Below, one piece after another: positions 12,000 to 24,354 of a stretch of DNA of 64,000 bases. The position numbers and the translations under genes were made by a program. The DNA is taken from assembly GCA_946122785.1 (NCBI GenBank), contig CAMGYJ010000008.1, forward strand, positions 54,012,963 through 54,076,962, read 5' to 3'. Position 1 is the first letter of the stretch. Every line of letters starts with the position of its first letter. The stretch comes from Linum tenue (taxonomy: Eukaryota; Streptophyta; Magnoliopsida; Malpighiales; Linaceae). The notes beneath the pieces are model-generated. The model was not told the origin of the DNA. It saw only the letters and a list, made by a program, of their open reading frames with translations, and did not search any database.

Positions 12000-13260
12000 C
12001 TACTCATCTCCCCCCTCTCCCTCATCCACATTTTCTTCATTTTCTTCATTGGTGGTGGTAGCATGGTGGTCGGATGTGGTGGGATGCATGTATCTTCCGC
12101 TGAAAGATTGCCACTCATCTCGCATCTCATTCACGGTCACCTGCATTGTGCTCATCTGGGCGGTCATTTGCCCCATGTAGTCGTACATGCCAGTCATCTG
12201 GGTGGACATCTGGCCCATGTACTCGTACATGCCATCCATGCGCTCCCACACACGCTGTAAGGTGATCGGTGGAGTTGAAGTCTATGCCTCCCCCATTGGC
12301 TCGTCTCGAGCTCCTTCATCACCATCATCATCCTCATCATCATCATCATCATCATCATCACCACCACCATCATGAGCAATGTTTGCTCTGACATACTCAC
12401 CATTACGCAGCTCAAAGCCCATCTTTTTCAGAGATGAAACAGTATAGAACTCCTGCCTTGAGATCGTTAACCCCACCTCTTCACTTAAATTCACATTAAA
12501 ATGCTCAAATATCACAGTGAGGATCATCCCATAGGGAAGATTCCTGTTTGAACTCTCTGCAGCAGTAAGCATGTGGTTAAAGATCAAGTATGGCAAGTTC
12601 ACCTTCTCGTTTAACAGTAGGTTGGTGGAGCTCCATGTCGAAGTAGGTGACTGTCTCCCGATGTCCACCCTTTGGCAGAATGTTGTAGGAAAGCATGTGG
12701 TGAAGAACTCTGGCTTGAACTGTCAGGTGGTTACTCGATGGCCTATTGCGCCCCTGAGCATCTTCCTCTTCATCAAGACCACATACCGTCTGGATTTGCT
12801 TGGCTCTCGTGAAATGCGTTTCATTCCAAGCACCGTAAGAATTGATTCTCCTCCCCTCGTTTGGAGCCTCCAGTACTTGCGCCAACACATTCTTGCTGAT
12901 GCGCATCGCCACCCCATTCACATAGGATTTGAATGCGTGAATGGATCCATTTGCATTGCGCTCGTAGGAGATGTTGTTGTAGAAGTATTGTACCATTTTT
13001 GGGTAGTATGGTACATTGACTGATATCACCTTCAGCCACTCCTGCTCGATGAAGGGTCCCAGAAACCCGTAATTCTCGAAATGAGAATATGCATCCGTCG
13101 TCAATGGCCTTCCCGGAGCCACCCTGCGGTTGTGCATGCTCTTCTCTTCGTAGTTCTCACTTTGCTCCTTCGTCTGGAACAGATTCGAATTGAACTCTTC
13201 CCATTCCGAACTTGAGGCAGCAGCTTTTTGTGCCTTTCTTTTCTTTCTGCCGCCAAACAT
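12000..13260 (-). pseudogene. PF20167-like plant transposon protein of the MULE, frameshifted
   Basis: Starts at an ATG (13260) right after an acceptor-like GATCGCAG, which suggests a 5' leader intron. The frame runs with KRKAQKAAASSSEWEEF, then FENYGFLGPFIEQEWL...VQYFYNNI, typical of the putative plant transposon protein family. A single-base shift near 12,630 moves coding to another frame (EKVNLPYLIFNHML onwards). That frame has an Asp-rich tract, an in-frame TAG at 12282-12284, and continues to 12000 with a Met/Gln-rich coiled-coil-like tail (MYEYMGQMSTQMTGMYDYMG). About 420 codons in all. The role of the family is unknown. Related proteins are common as the extra ORF of Athila/Tat Gypsy elements, including the one nested here. 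Two lesions make it inactive unless an edited copy exists elsewhere. Confidence 0.7.
12317..12372. repeat. (TCA)n microsatellite within the transposon protein gene
   Basis: Repeated TCA/CCA on the plus strand. On the coding minus strand it encodes a run of aspartates (GGGDDDDDDDDEDDDGDEG). Confidence 0.85.
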
Positions 13261-13520
13261 CCTGCGATCAAACAAGCAAGAATACACATTAGTCCAATTT
13301 TCGAAATGAACAATACGCGGTCGACCACTCCATAAAGAGGTCGACCACAATTAATTTAAAACGACAATTGGTCGACCTCAGAAGAATCACAGGTCGACCT
13401 CAGTTAGTTTAAAACGAGAACAGGTCGACCTCAGAAGAAGCATAGGTCGACCTCAGCTAATTTAAAACGAGAATGGGTCGATATAAACCCGTAACAATTC
13501 AAGTACAAAATTGCTTTCAA

Positions 13521-14400
13521 AGGTCGACCTCAGAACCATCATAGGTCGACCTCGGCCAAATTGAAACGAGTATGAAATGGCCCAAACGATGGTATCAATT
13601 GAGTGCAAAACAGATACGGTCGACCTCATAATTAGAAGAGGTCGACCAGTGTTAGTTTCGCACAAATTAAAAGACAATGGGACAATAACTCGCACTTTTG
13701 CCTTCATAGGTCGACCTCAGAACCATCATAGGTCGACCTCGGCTAAATTGAAACGAGTATAAAATGGCCCAAATGATGGTACCAATTGAGTGCAAAACAG
13801 ATCCGGTCGACCTCATAATTAGAAGAGGTCGACCAGTGTTAGTTTCGCACAAATTAAAAGACAATGGGACAATAACTCGCACTTTTGCCTTCATAGGTCG
13901 ACCTCAGAACCATCATAGGTCGACCTCGGCTAAATTGAAACGAGTATAAAATGGCCCAAATGATGGTACCAATTGAGTGCAAAACAGATCCGGTCGACCT
14001 CATAATTAGAAGAGGTCGACCAGTGTTAGTTTCGTACAAATTCAAAGACAATGGGACAATAACTCGCACTTTTGCCTTCATAGGTCGACCTCAGGACCAT
14101 CATAGGTCGACCTCGGCTAAATTGAAACGAGTATAAAATGGCCCAAATGATGGTACCAATTGAGTGCAAAACAGATCCGGTCGACCTCATAATTTGAAGA
14201 GGTCGACCAGTATTAGTTTCGCACAAATTCGAAGACAATGGGACAATAACTCGCACTTTTGCCTTCATAGGTCGACCTCAGAAGCATCATAGGTCGACCT
14301 CGGCTAAATTGAAACGAGTATGAAATGGCCCAAATGATGGTATCAATTGAGTGCAAAACAGATCCGGTCGACCTCATAATTAAAAGAGGTCGACCTCAGT
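13521..14400. repeat. Tandem repeat A, 187-bp unit, about 4.7 copies
   Basis: Units start at 13521, 13708, 13895, 14082 and 14269, exactly 187 bp apart. Each carries two GGTCGACC pairs with internal spacing of 22 bp. The copies are nearly identical, which suggests recent amplification. The short open frames on both strands are by-products of the repeat. Confidence 0.95.
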
Positions 14401-14433
14401 CTATAAAACAAAAGGAAAAGGCAATTGAAAGCC

Positions 14434-15070
14434 AGATGCGGTCGACCACGAATATGAGAAGGTCGACCGCACCTGGCGTACAGAAGGTATAATCCCTCTT
14501 TTCAAGCTACAGATCTACATAACAAGGCCAGAAATAGTAGAAAGACATCACAGGTCGACCTCAATATCATCATAGGTCGACCTCTAGCCATAAAACAAAA
14601 GGAAAAGCGGATTGAAAGCTAGATGCGGTCGACCACGAATATGAGAAGGTCGACCGCACCTGGCGTACAGAAGGGAAAATCCCTCTTTTTCAAGCTACAG
14701 ATCTACATAACAAGACCAGAAATAGTAGAAAGACATCACAGGTCGACCTCAATATCATCATAGGTCGACCTCAGTCCATAAAACAAAAGGAAAAGCGGAT
14801 TGAAAGCCAGATGCGGTCGACCACGAATATTCGTGGTCGACCGCACCTGGCGTACAGAAGGGAAAATCCCTCTTTTTCAAGCTACAGATCTAAATAACAA
14901 GGCCAGAAATAGTAGAAAGACATCACAGGTCGACCTCAATACATCATAGGTCGACCTCAATACATCATAGGTCGACCTCAGTCCATAAAACATAAATTTA
15001 ATAGATTACAAGCCAGTTGCGGTCGACCACGATGATGAACAGGTCGACCGCTTCTGACGAACAGAAGCAA
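14434..15070. repeat. Tandem repeat B, about 187-bp unit, about 3.5 copies
   Basis: Units beginning at AGATGCGGTCGACC start at 14434, 14621 and 14809, with a diverged unit at 15015. The sequence differs from array A, but the period (187-188 bp) and the layout of two palindrome pairs per unit are the same. Confidence 0.85.
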
Positions 15071-15599
15071 AACCCCCTCTTTTCCATCTTTAGATTTTTT
15101 GAAAACAAAAGGAATAAGACAAGAATCAACCCAAATGAAAAAGAAGACTGAAAAGCATTATCTTGTTCTTCTTCTAAGTGATGAGGATGAAGGTTTTCAA
15201 GAGTTTTTGGAAAATGGAGTTTTTGGAAATGGGAGAAGAAGATGAAGAAGGGAAAGGAGAGGAAGAATGAGTGGATGTGGGGGGATAGGGTTCTGATTGT
15301 GGTGTAGAATGAGTGGGGGAGGGTTTCTTAAATAGAGGATGGAGGGAGGTTTGGGTGGATGGTCTGGTCAATCGGTTTGGTCGGCCGAATTAAATGCGCG
15401 GTCGACCGCACTAACCTGTTCGGTCGGCCGCCTATGGTCCGGTCAACCGGAAATGTTATGAGGTCGACCGTTTATGACAAATTGTTTATTTCAACCCACA
15501 ATCAATTAACTCATAAATTATTAAGATAATTCGAAGAAAATACAATGCAATCACAGTTATTAAAAAATAAATAAACTCCTAAAAAACAATAGAAGAAAT

Positions 15600-17434
15600 T
15601 TAAGATCCTTTTTTGGGACTTTGTTTCGGGCACTTGGGGCGAAAATGACCATATTTCCCACATTTCGAACACTTTCTTAAACTTTTGCCCGATGCAGTTC
15701 GTGCTGACTTGAATGTCCCCTTGGTCTTCCCAATTTTTGGATCTTTCAAACTTCGAAGGGGTGCTGGAGGGTTTGCCGGTGTGGTGTTGTCTTCTCTCTC
15801 CTTCGCGAACTCAATTGCCCATTGAGTAAGGTCGTCCAACGTCTTAGAGACATGATTAAAAGCAGATTCACTACCACACGCGATGTCACATAAACGCTTA
15901 CACTTTAGAGCCAATCCTCCATGTCTTATCAGTCGACCAACTCTCTCTCCCACATCACCTCCAACTCCAGGATGACGATTTAGTGTCTTCGCATTTTGGG
16001 TCCATCGAAGCTTGAACCAAGACGAGGGTAGTGCGGTGTATCCCATATTTTTTATTACTGTAAGCATGTGTCTGCATGGAAACCCCTTAGATTCAAATAA
16101 TGCACACTCGCATTTGAGATCTTGAGTGGACGTAGTAAATGTTAACCGCCTTATCCGATCTGGGTTCATGTAGTTCTTCAGTATGAATGTCTCTGTCCCA
16201 TCTGATTCATTTCTTCTCTCCGCTAATACATAAGAAGCTTCATTCTCTAGTTCAGTCTTGAAGATAGCAAATGTACGATGAGTGTAGATACTTTCAGCTT
16301 GCATTTCCCAAGTGCGCAGGGCATGCTTGCAGACCAACCTCGTGTGCCTAGAAGAATAATCATCCTGCGCCTCCGTGAAACGCATCCCCTCCAGTGCTTC
16401 ATTAATGCCATGAACAAAACGTTGCAAGCTGTATTGAGTTCCCACATACCCATTTATCCAATGGTTACATGACTCACATCGCCAGGTTGATTGGAGTCCA
16501 CCGAAATAAATATCCTTCAAGTATGCCTCTGCCCACAGTAATTTGTCAGCGTACAAATCCTGCAACCACTTATTTGCAGACAAGCCATGCTGACTAATCA
16601 AAAGCTCCCAACGCCTCTCAAACTCCTCAATCGATATTCGTGCTTTCGCCAAGTAAGTGAATGCGCTAACGAACTCCTTATTATGAACGGCCGTTGTCGC
16701 ATTTGTCTCAAAATGCCAAATACAAAGACGGTGAGGCACTCCAACCAGAACAGTAGCAATGGCACCACGCATAGACTTGTCTCCGTCTGTGATCACTGAA
16801 GTGGGCATCTTAGAGTTCATACACTCCAGAAAAGTATTCAACAACCAAACATAGTTGGGGATTGTCTCGTTATCCAACTGGGCAAAACCATATATGATTT
16901 AACGGTGGTGGTGATTTACACCAACCATCATAACAAATGGTCGATTGTACTTGTTGCGCTTGTAGCATGCATCGAACGCCAAGACATCCCCAAAAAAATG
17001 GTAATCTTCTCTAGATGTGGAGTCCGACCAGAAGAGATTGCCTAATTCACCTTCATCGTTGGTTGTGTACTTGAAGAAGCTGCCCGCATCAGAGGTATGT
17101 TTACTTTGTAAGTAACCCAATGTTCGGTTAACATCTCCTATTAGATCGTCGTCAACTGTTCGGGATTGCTGAACAGCATTGTCCAAATCCTTTGGAGTGT
17201 ACCCCAGATTCTCATATCCTCCAACTTTATTCTTCATGAACTGAACAATGTTGCGTTGTTTTATTCCTGACTGTCGCATCCCTATCGCCAGAGCCTTGTC
17301 TCCTTCACTCACATTTCGATGAGACCGAAGGAATTGAGTTTCTTCTTCATTGCAGCAACGATGTGAGTGCTTCCTCTCAAACTTAGAAACAACCCACATT
17401 TTCTTATTCCGATCAAATCGTACAGTATACGATG
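15600..17434 (-). pseudogene. FAR1/MULE transposase, C-terminal part
   Basis: The main body of a FAR1-related MULE transposase. It contains the end of the FAR1 DNA-binding domain (WVVSKFERKHSHRC), then the transposase core with catalytic acids in VLAFDACYK, ITDGDKSM and FERRWELL. A SWIM zinc finger follows (CECALFESKGFPCRHM), then a C-terminal CCHC knuckle (CSKCGKYGHFRPKCP) near the stop at 15600. One in-frame TAA (16899-16901) interrupts an otherwise continuous frame after VGVNHHHR. The 5' part of the same gene lies at 31289-31721. The two parts were separated by the Gypsy insertion and fit together in frame, 756 codons in total including the nonsense codon. The function would have been to cut and join the MULE ends. 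Confidence 0.92.
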
Positions 17435-17439
17435 CCTTG

Positions 17440-18764
17440 TGATATTCGGCTTTAATATATCGGATTCTTGGACTTTATGTGATTATCCTATGGTATGTTT
17501 AAGCCAATTGGTGCGATTTTAGGGCTCCCTAACCCGAGAATGGTTGAAAAACCATTACTTCCTAGTGCCATGAGTTTGATGTATTACAGGTGAAGAAAGC
17601 ACGAAAAAGGAGCGAGGCTTTTGGACCGGCTGTGCTGGGACAGGCAAATAGGCGGCCATTTATTCTGGGCCATGCCCATGAAATTCTATTTGGTGGAGGA
17701 AGGAATTGGGCTGGGCTTGGGACACAAAAGGCAGATGGACACGGAATTGGCCCAGGGGAATTATTTTGGACGGGGGGAGGAATTAGTGGGCTGGCAATTA
17801 TTGAAGGAGAGGACTTGGAATTTGAGGAGGGCGGCTTATTTGGGGACAGACAATTACGGATGGAACAAAAGCGGGGGAGAAAAATTCTTGGGGCGATTAT
17901 CTTGGAGAGAAAAGCAGCAGCGCGCAGCAGGGAACAGCAGCTCGGCGATTGGTGTCTTCCAAGGCGACGTGAGCTCTCAGCAAAAACAAGTTATTTGGTT
18001 GGATTTTCTAGTCCAAATTATTTGTTTATTGTTGATTTAGAACATGATGATCAAAACTCTAATGTTTTATCTTAATTTCGTCATGAACTAAACCCCAATT
18101 TCTGGGGGAAACACCATAGGATGTAGCTATTTCTTGATTTGAGGGATTGATTCATGATTCTTTTCTTCCAATCTCTATTGCATGGAATTGCTTAATGCTT
18201 TGTGTTGACTGGCCACCAATACAATGAATCGTAGTTAATTAGGTTATTAGCGACAGTGAAACCCTAATAACTGAACCTATTTCATGTGACATAGTAACTT
18301 ATCGAAGCGACAGTGGATTAAATAAGGTACTATGCGGTCTTAATTGGGATATCGGTCTTCAGGCTAAATAGTTAATTCATTGAGCTACGACAGTAGGATT
18401 TGAATTGATTATTTAGTACGTAGTAATGCCGACAGGGATAGCTAGCACAGTAGTGATATCCTGGCTGTAGAGATATGGATTAAATTGATTGGAATGTATG
18501 AATTAATCAGGATAGGATAGGTAGTGAATCCCGGTGTTTCTCCCAGAGTTTTCTCCCATTGATTTAAACCCGACACTTTAATTTGCTTGTTTTGTTTAAT
18601 TACTTTGCTATTAGATCATAGTTTCATCTCATTAAACATTTTCCCATATACTTTGCTCAATAAAAATTGATAGAACTTAAGGTTGTACCAGTCCCTGAGA
18701 GACGATACCCGGACTTTCCGGATTACTACAAGATAGGAATTGGCATTGTGCTTTTGCCCTATCA
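17440..18764 (+). repeat. LTR 1 (5' LTR) of the Gypsy element
   Basis: 1325 bp, TGATA...TATCA. It is followed by AGTTTT and the primer site. It differs from the other two copies by a one-base deletion (AATGCCGACAGG) and several substitutions. It contains overlapping purine-rich open frames of 161 and 139 codons that are also present in the other copies. Confidence 0.95.
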
Positions 18765-18770
18765 AGTTTT

Positions 18771-18788
18771 TGGCGCCGTTGCCGGGGA
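18771..18788 (+). other. Primer binding site, tRNA-Asp type
   Basis: TGGCGCCGTTGCCGGGGA is complementary to the 3' end of plant tRNA-Asp, the usual Athila primer. It lies 6 bp after LTR 1. Confidence 0.85.
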
Positions 18789-18876
18789 CTGCCATACCTT
18801 GTTTTTATTGATTATTGTGAGTGAACTTTTTTGATCTGGGTGTTAGTGTGCAGGTGAATTTTCAGGTTTATCCTCC

Positions 18877-21800
18877 TTGTGCAGGCCAAGGAGGACGACT
18901 GGCAATTTACTGCCACTTGATCCAGAGATAGAGAGGACCTGCCGACAGAACAGGAAGCAGGTCAAGTTAGGGAAGCAGCCTACCACATCCACAACTCCTA
19001 GGCCTTCCCTAACCCAGAATCGTCAACCGAGAAGGCAGGTTTCACCACCTGTCATTCCTACACCACCGACACCACCACCTCGCATTATCGAGCCTGTCAT
19101 CATGGCAGAACAGGATCGATCAATCAGGGCTCGTCTGAATCGGAGGACTGGAGCCCGAGCTTCATGTGTGGTCATTCCGGCTGGGGATGCAAACATGGAG
19201 ATTACCCCAGCCTTCATCAATATGATCACTAATGGGTACACCTTCTCCGGGGCCAGCACTGAGGATCCTCATGAACATCTCCGCCGGTTTGCAAGCATTT
19301 GTGACACAATGAAGAGCCCGGCTGTGTCTGATGATGCCATCCGTCTTCGGATGTTCTCATTTTCTCTGCTAGGGAATGCATCACATTGGTTCCAGAACTT
19401 GACACCCCGTTCCATCACAACATGGGGTCAGCTTGAGAAGACCTTTTTGGACAAATACTTTCCTCCTGCCAAGGCAATGAAGAGGCAAGAGGAAATTGTC
19501 ACTTTTAAACAAGCTGAGGATGAAAGTTTGACCGAGGCATGGGAGCGCTATAAGGAGCTTCTAATGAGATCCCCGAGCCACGGTCTTGAAGATTGGAACG
19601 TGATTTCCATTTTCTTCAATGGAATCAGAAGACAATACCGAGATGCTCTGAATAATGCTTCCCGGAATGGTTTCACAAGAATGGAGGCACCAGAAGCATA
19701 TGAACTGGTGGAGAAGATATGCTCTGAAGATACTGAATGGGGAAGTGAGACCGGCATTCGAAGGAGAGGAGGCTTGCATGAGATAGACAGAGTTGCAAGT
19801 CTAGAAGCAAAGATTGATGCTAAGCTGGACTCCAAGTTCGATGCACTCGAACGAAGGCTGGCTAAGTTGGCTCTTGGTAGACAGGAGGATGTTGCTTATT
19901 GCGAATTATGTGAAGGTGCTCATCATAGGGATCTATGTCCACTGGTGGCTGATCAGATGGAAGATGTGCACTATATCAACAATCAGAGAAATCAAGGCCA
20001 GGGAGGTATGTACTCAAATACCTACAACCCACAATGGAGGAAGCATCCTAACTTTTCCTGGGCGAACAACAACCCAACTGGTGTTCGCAACATTCCACCT
20101 CCAGGCCTGCAGAAACAACAACCTCCACCTCAACCAGAGAAGAAACCACAACTTGAAGAATTGCTTCTGGCTCACATGCAGAAAACCGACAATAATATGA
20201 AGGGCCTGGATCAATTTGTCACTCAACAGCTAGCCATCAACAATAATTTACAATCGTCTATGCTAGCTATGGAGAGGCAGATGGGACAGATGGCTCAAAC
20301 TCTGGCGGATATGCAGGGCAGGATTCTTGGGACATTACCGGCTAATACCGAGAGGAATCCAAAAGATGCTAAAGTTGTGGCGGTGACATTGAGGAGTGGG
20401 AAGGCCTTGGAAGACCCTAGCAGCTCGAAAAAGGCACCAGAGGCAGAAGAGGAAGCAACGGGAGAAAGATTTGGTGCAGAAAATGAAGAATCAGCCTTGC
20501 ACAGGCAAAATGAAAGCGGTTTGCCTGTGCAAAAGCATGCTGCCCGTGCAAAACCAGAAGAGGAAAAAGCGAAGAGGGAGGAGCTAAAACCTTATGACCC
20601 ACCCGCACCATTCCCTCAAAGGTTGATGAAGCCCCTGGAGGACCCGAACTTCAAAAAATTTGTGAATCTCTTCAAGCAATTGCACATCAACATTCCGCTA
20701 GCTGAAGCTCTTGAGCAGATGCCCACCTATGCCAAATTTCTTAAGGAATTGTTGACAAAGAAGAGAAAATGGACTGATTTGGAGAAAGTAACACTCACAC
20801 CAGAGTGTAGTGCTGTTATCCAAAATAAATTGCCAGAGAAGAGGGAAGATCCAGGGAGCTTCACCATCCCATGTATTGTTGGTGAGACAGAGTTTACAAA
20901 GTCGCTTTGTGATCTTGGAGCCGGCATAAACCTCATGCCATATTCTGTTTATAAGAAGCTGGGACTCCAAGATGTGATCAAGCCGACTCGAATTACTCTA
21001 CAGCTGGCTGATCGATCAGTAAAGGTCCCCAAAGGCGTGGGGGAGAACGTGCTAGTGAAGGTGGGGAAATTCATCTTCCCCGCCGACTTCGTCATTCTGG
21101 AGATGGAGGAGGACAGGGAAGTACCTCTCATTCTTGGGAGACCCTTCCTAGCTACGGGGGGTGCTCTCATAGATGTCCAAAAGGGCGAGCTGACATTCAG
21201 AGTCTGTGGGGAAGAGGTAAAATTCAATGTATACCATGCAAGTAAGTACCTTAATGACTCTAGTGATGTGTTTGCTGTGGATGTCATAGAATCATGCACT
21301 GATGCTATTTTGAACAATGATTATGATGGTGATTCTGATAATGAACTTGATGAGCTAACCGTGTCAAAGAGGGCACAAATGCTCGAGGCATTGCCTATGC
21401 AGGTGGAAGGTGATGAAAAGGCTAAGTTTCCAAAGAAAATGGTTCCATCTCGGATTGAGCCTCCGGAATTGGAACTAAAACCATTGCCTAGTCAACTTAA
21501 GTATGCATATCTGGGGGAAAACTCCACTTTACCTGTGATTGTTTCTGCTACACTGACTGATTCGCAGGAACAGGAGCTCTTGAAGGTCTTACGCCAGCAC
21601 ATACAGGCTTTAGGCTGGACAATTGCCGACATCAAAGGCATTAGTCCAGCATTTTGTATGCATAAGATCCTTCTAGAGGAGGAGTCCAAGCCCTCCATTC
21701 AGGCACAACGGAGACTAAACCCGCACATGAAAGAAGTAGTGCAAAAGGAGGTAATGAAACTATTGGATGCAGGTATCATCTACCCTATCTCTGATAGTAC

Positions 21801-24354
21801 TTGGGTTAGTCCCGTGCATGTTGTCCCTAAAAAGGGAGGAATGACAGTAGTGAGAAACGATAAGGATGAGATGATATCTACCCGAACTGTTACGGGCTGG
21901 AGAGTATGCATAGATTATAGGAAGTTGAATGAGGAGACCCGAAAGGATCACTTCCCTCTGCCTTTTATTGATCAAATGCTCGAACGGTTAGCGGGCCATT
22001 CTCACTACTGCTTCCTAGATGGTTACTCCGGTTATTTTCAGATCCCAGTAGCACCGGAGGATCAAGAGAAAACTGCTTTTACATGTCCTTTTGGTGTTTT
22101 TGCATATCGAAGAATGCCTTTTGGATTATGTAATGCACCTGCAACCTTTCAGCGGTGCATGACTGCCATATTCTCTGACATGTTAGAATCGAGTCTTGAA
22201 GTTTTCATGGATGACTTCTCGACTTTTGGTACTAGCTTTGAGCATTGTTTGGCTAACTTGTCTTGAGTTTTGCAGAGATGTGAAGAGACTAATCTAGTCT
22301 TGAACTGGGAAAAATGTCACTTCATGGTGACGGAAGGTATAGTGCTTGGTCATCGAATTTCGGCGAGGGGGATAGAAGTTGATAAAGCTAAGATTGAAAT
22401 CATTGAAAAACTTCCCCCTCCCAGCACAATAAAAGGAATTAGAAGTTTTCTAGGTCATGCCGGTTTTTACTGGAGATTTATTAAAGACTTCTCAAAGATT
22501 ACCAAGCCTTTATGTGATTTGTTGGCCAAAGATACTGTGTTTAACTTCTCTGATGAGTGTTTGCAGGCCTTCAATCGACTTAAGAAGGAGTTAACCTCTG
22601 CTCCCATTATCACTGCACCCGACTGGACTTTGCCATTTGAAATTATGTGCGATGCTAGCGACTATGCAGTCGGGGCAGTTTTGGGGCAGAGGAAGGAAGG
22701 TAAGTTGCATGCGGTGTACTATGCCAGTAAGCTTCTTAATGATGCACAATTGAACTATTCCACTACTGAAAAAGAACTGCTTGCTGTGGTGTTTGCTTTT
22801 GATAAATTTCGATCTTATTTGGTGGGATCGAAAACAGTTGTGTACACTGACCATGCAGCTATACGGCACCTTCTTTCAAAGAAGGAGGCCAAGCCGAGAT
22901 TGCTTCGTTGGGTTCTTCTTTTGCAGGAATTCGACGTTGAAATTCGTGACAAGAAAGGTTCGGCTAATCTGGTAGCCGATCACCTTTCTAGACTTGAGCT
23001 TGAGGCCATTCCTAAGGACAAGGTTGAGATCAACGAGTCTTTTCCAGACGAGCAGCTTTATGCTCTCCTTGTCCAACAAGCTCCCTGGTATGCAGACCTT
23101 GCGAACTACCTCGCCACAGGTAAGCTCCCTGATTTGTCTTATCAACAGCGCAAGAAGTTGATTACTATTGCCAAGAACTATATATGGGAAGACCCCTTCC
23201 TGTATAAGCATTGTGCTGATACCATGGTAAGACGATGTGTTCCTGAGTGTGAGGTAAAGTCAGTACTTAATTTCTGTCATAGTATGGCCGCAGGAGGTCA
23301 CTTTGGACCTCATAGGACAGCAGCAAAGGTGTTACAATCTGGATTTTATTGGCCTTCTCTATTTCGAGATGCCCGTGATTTTGTTGCTCAATGTGATAGG
23401 TGCCAAAGAACAGGGAACATATCTGCAAGGATGGAGATGCCACAGACCTCGATTTTGGAGGTGGAGATGTTTGATGTATGGGGAGTGGATTTCATGGGGC
23501 CATTCGCACCGTCTTTCAACAACAAATATATCTTAGTCGCAGTCGACTATGTATCCAAGTGGGTGGAGGCAGTGGCGTTGCCCACCAATGACTCAAAGAC
23601 GGTGGTGAATTTCATGATAAAGAACGTGTTCACCAGATTCGGAGTCCCTCGAGTTCTCATCAGTGACGAGGGCACACATTTCATGGGAAAGGAGTTGAAC
23701 ACGTTGCTGGCCAGATATGGGGTTCAGCATCGAGTGGCTACACCCTATCATCCACAAACTAGCGGGCAAGTGGAAGTTTCCAACAGAGAACTGAAACACA
23801 TTCTGGAGACGACGGTGAATTCAACAAGGAAAGATTGGGCAAGGAAGTTAGATGATGCACTCTGGGCATACCGGACTGCTTTCAAGACTCCTTTAGGCAT
23901 GTCTCCGTACAGATTGGTGTTTGGAAAAGCTTGTCACTTGCCCGTCGAGCTCGAGCATAAGGCGTATTGGGCTATCAAGAAGCTGAACTTTGATCTAAAA
24001 ACTGCTGGAGAGAAGCGCCTGTTGCAACTGAATGAGCTCGACGAGATTAGGCTTAATGCTTATGAAAATGCCCGGATTTATAAGGAGAAAACCAAGAAGT
24101 GGCACGACCACCACATACTGAGAAGAGAGTTCAAGGTGGGAGAGAAGGTATTAATTTTCAACTCACGCCTTAAACTCTTCCCTGGGAAATTGAAGTCAAG
24201 GTGGTCCGGACCATTTACGGTGACCAAAGTGTACCCACATGGTGCAATCGAGATTCTTGGTGATCAAGGGGCGTTTAAGGTGAATGGTCAGAGGCTCAAG
24301 CACTATATTGAAGGGGTTTCCGTCCTGGAAATCTCAACATATCATCTGGAATGA
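18877..24354 (+). pseudogene. Gag-pol polyprotein of the Gypsy element, one internal stop
   Basis: One frame of 1826 codons, broken only by TGA at 22264-22266, just after the RT active site. Gag core is at about 105-290 (HWFQNL, W.....F...YFP). The CCHC knuckle CELCEGAHHRDLC is near 341, and the protease DLGA at 679. RT has FMDD (Asp at about 1112). RNase H ([26 protein letters not shown]) spans about 1250-1380. Integrase has the HHCC finger and catalytic acids at about 1538, 1597 and 1633, a DD35E spacing. No chromodomain. The open frame begins without an ATG. The sequence before it (CCTTGTGCAG) looks like a splice acceptor or a lost start. The stop may be a CGA-to-TGA change, a CpG transition. 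Otherwise the domains are complete. Confidence 0.93.

Larger units (their letters stand above)
13315..15475. repeat. Dense GGTCGACC palindrome array, largest cluster
   Basis: About 43 exact GGTCGACC copies lie between the PF20167-like gene (start 13260) and the transposase stop (15600). Most come in pairs 21-22 bp apart. Part of the region is organised into two tandem arrays listed separately. The array stops short of both coding regions. Confidence 0.9.

Noticed and set aside
12000..12260. Plus-strand His- and Ser-rich frames (12063-12375)
   Set aside because: Antisense of the Met/Gln-rich and Asp-rich tail of the MULE transposon protein.
13462..14268. Series of similar open frames of 61-81 codons on both strands
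   Set aside because: They repeat every 187 bp and are created by the tandem palindrome array. No start context, motif or codon signal supports them.
11322..15475. CRISPR-like regular short repeats
   Set aside because: The repeats are 8-bp palindromes with 13-14 bp gaps in a plant transposon, with no leader or cas genes. Larger units are ordinary tandem copies.
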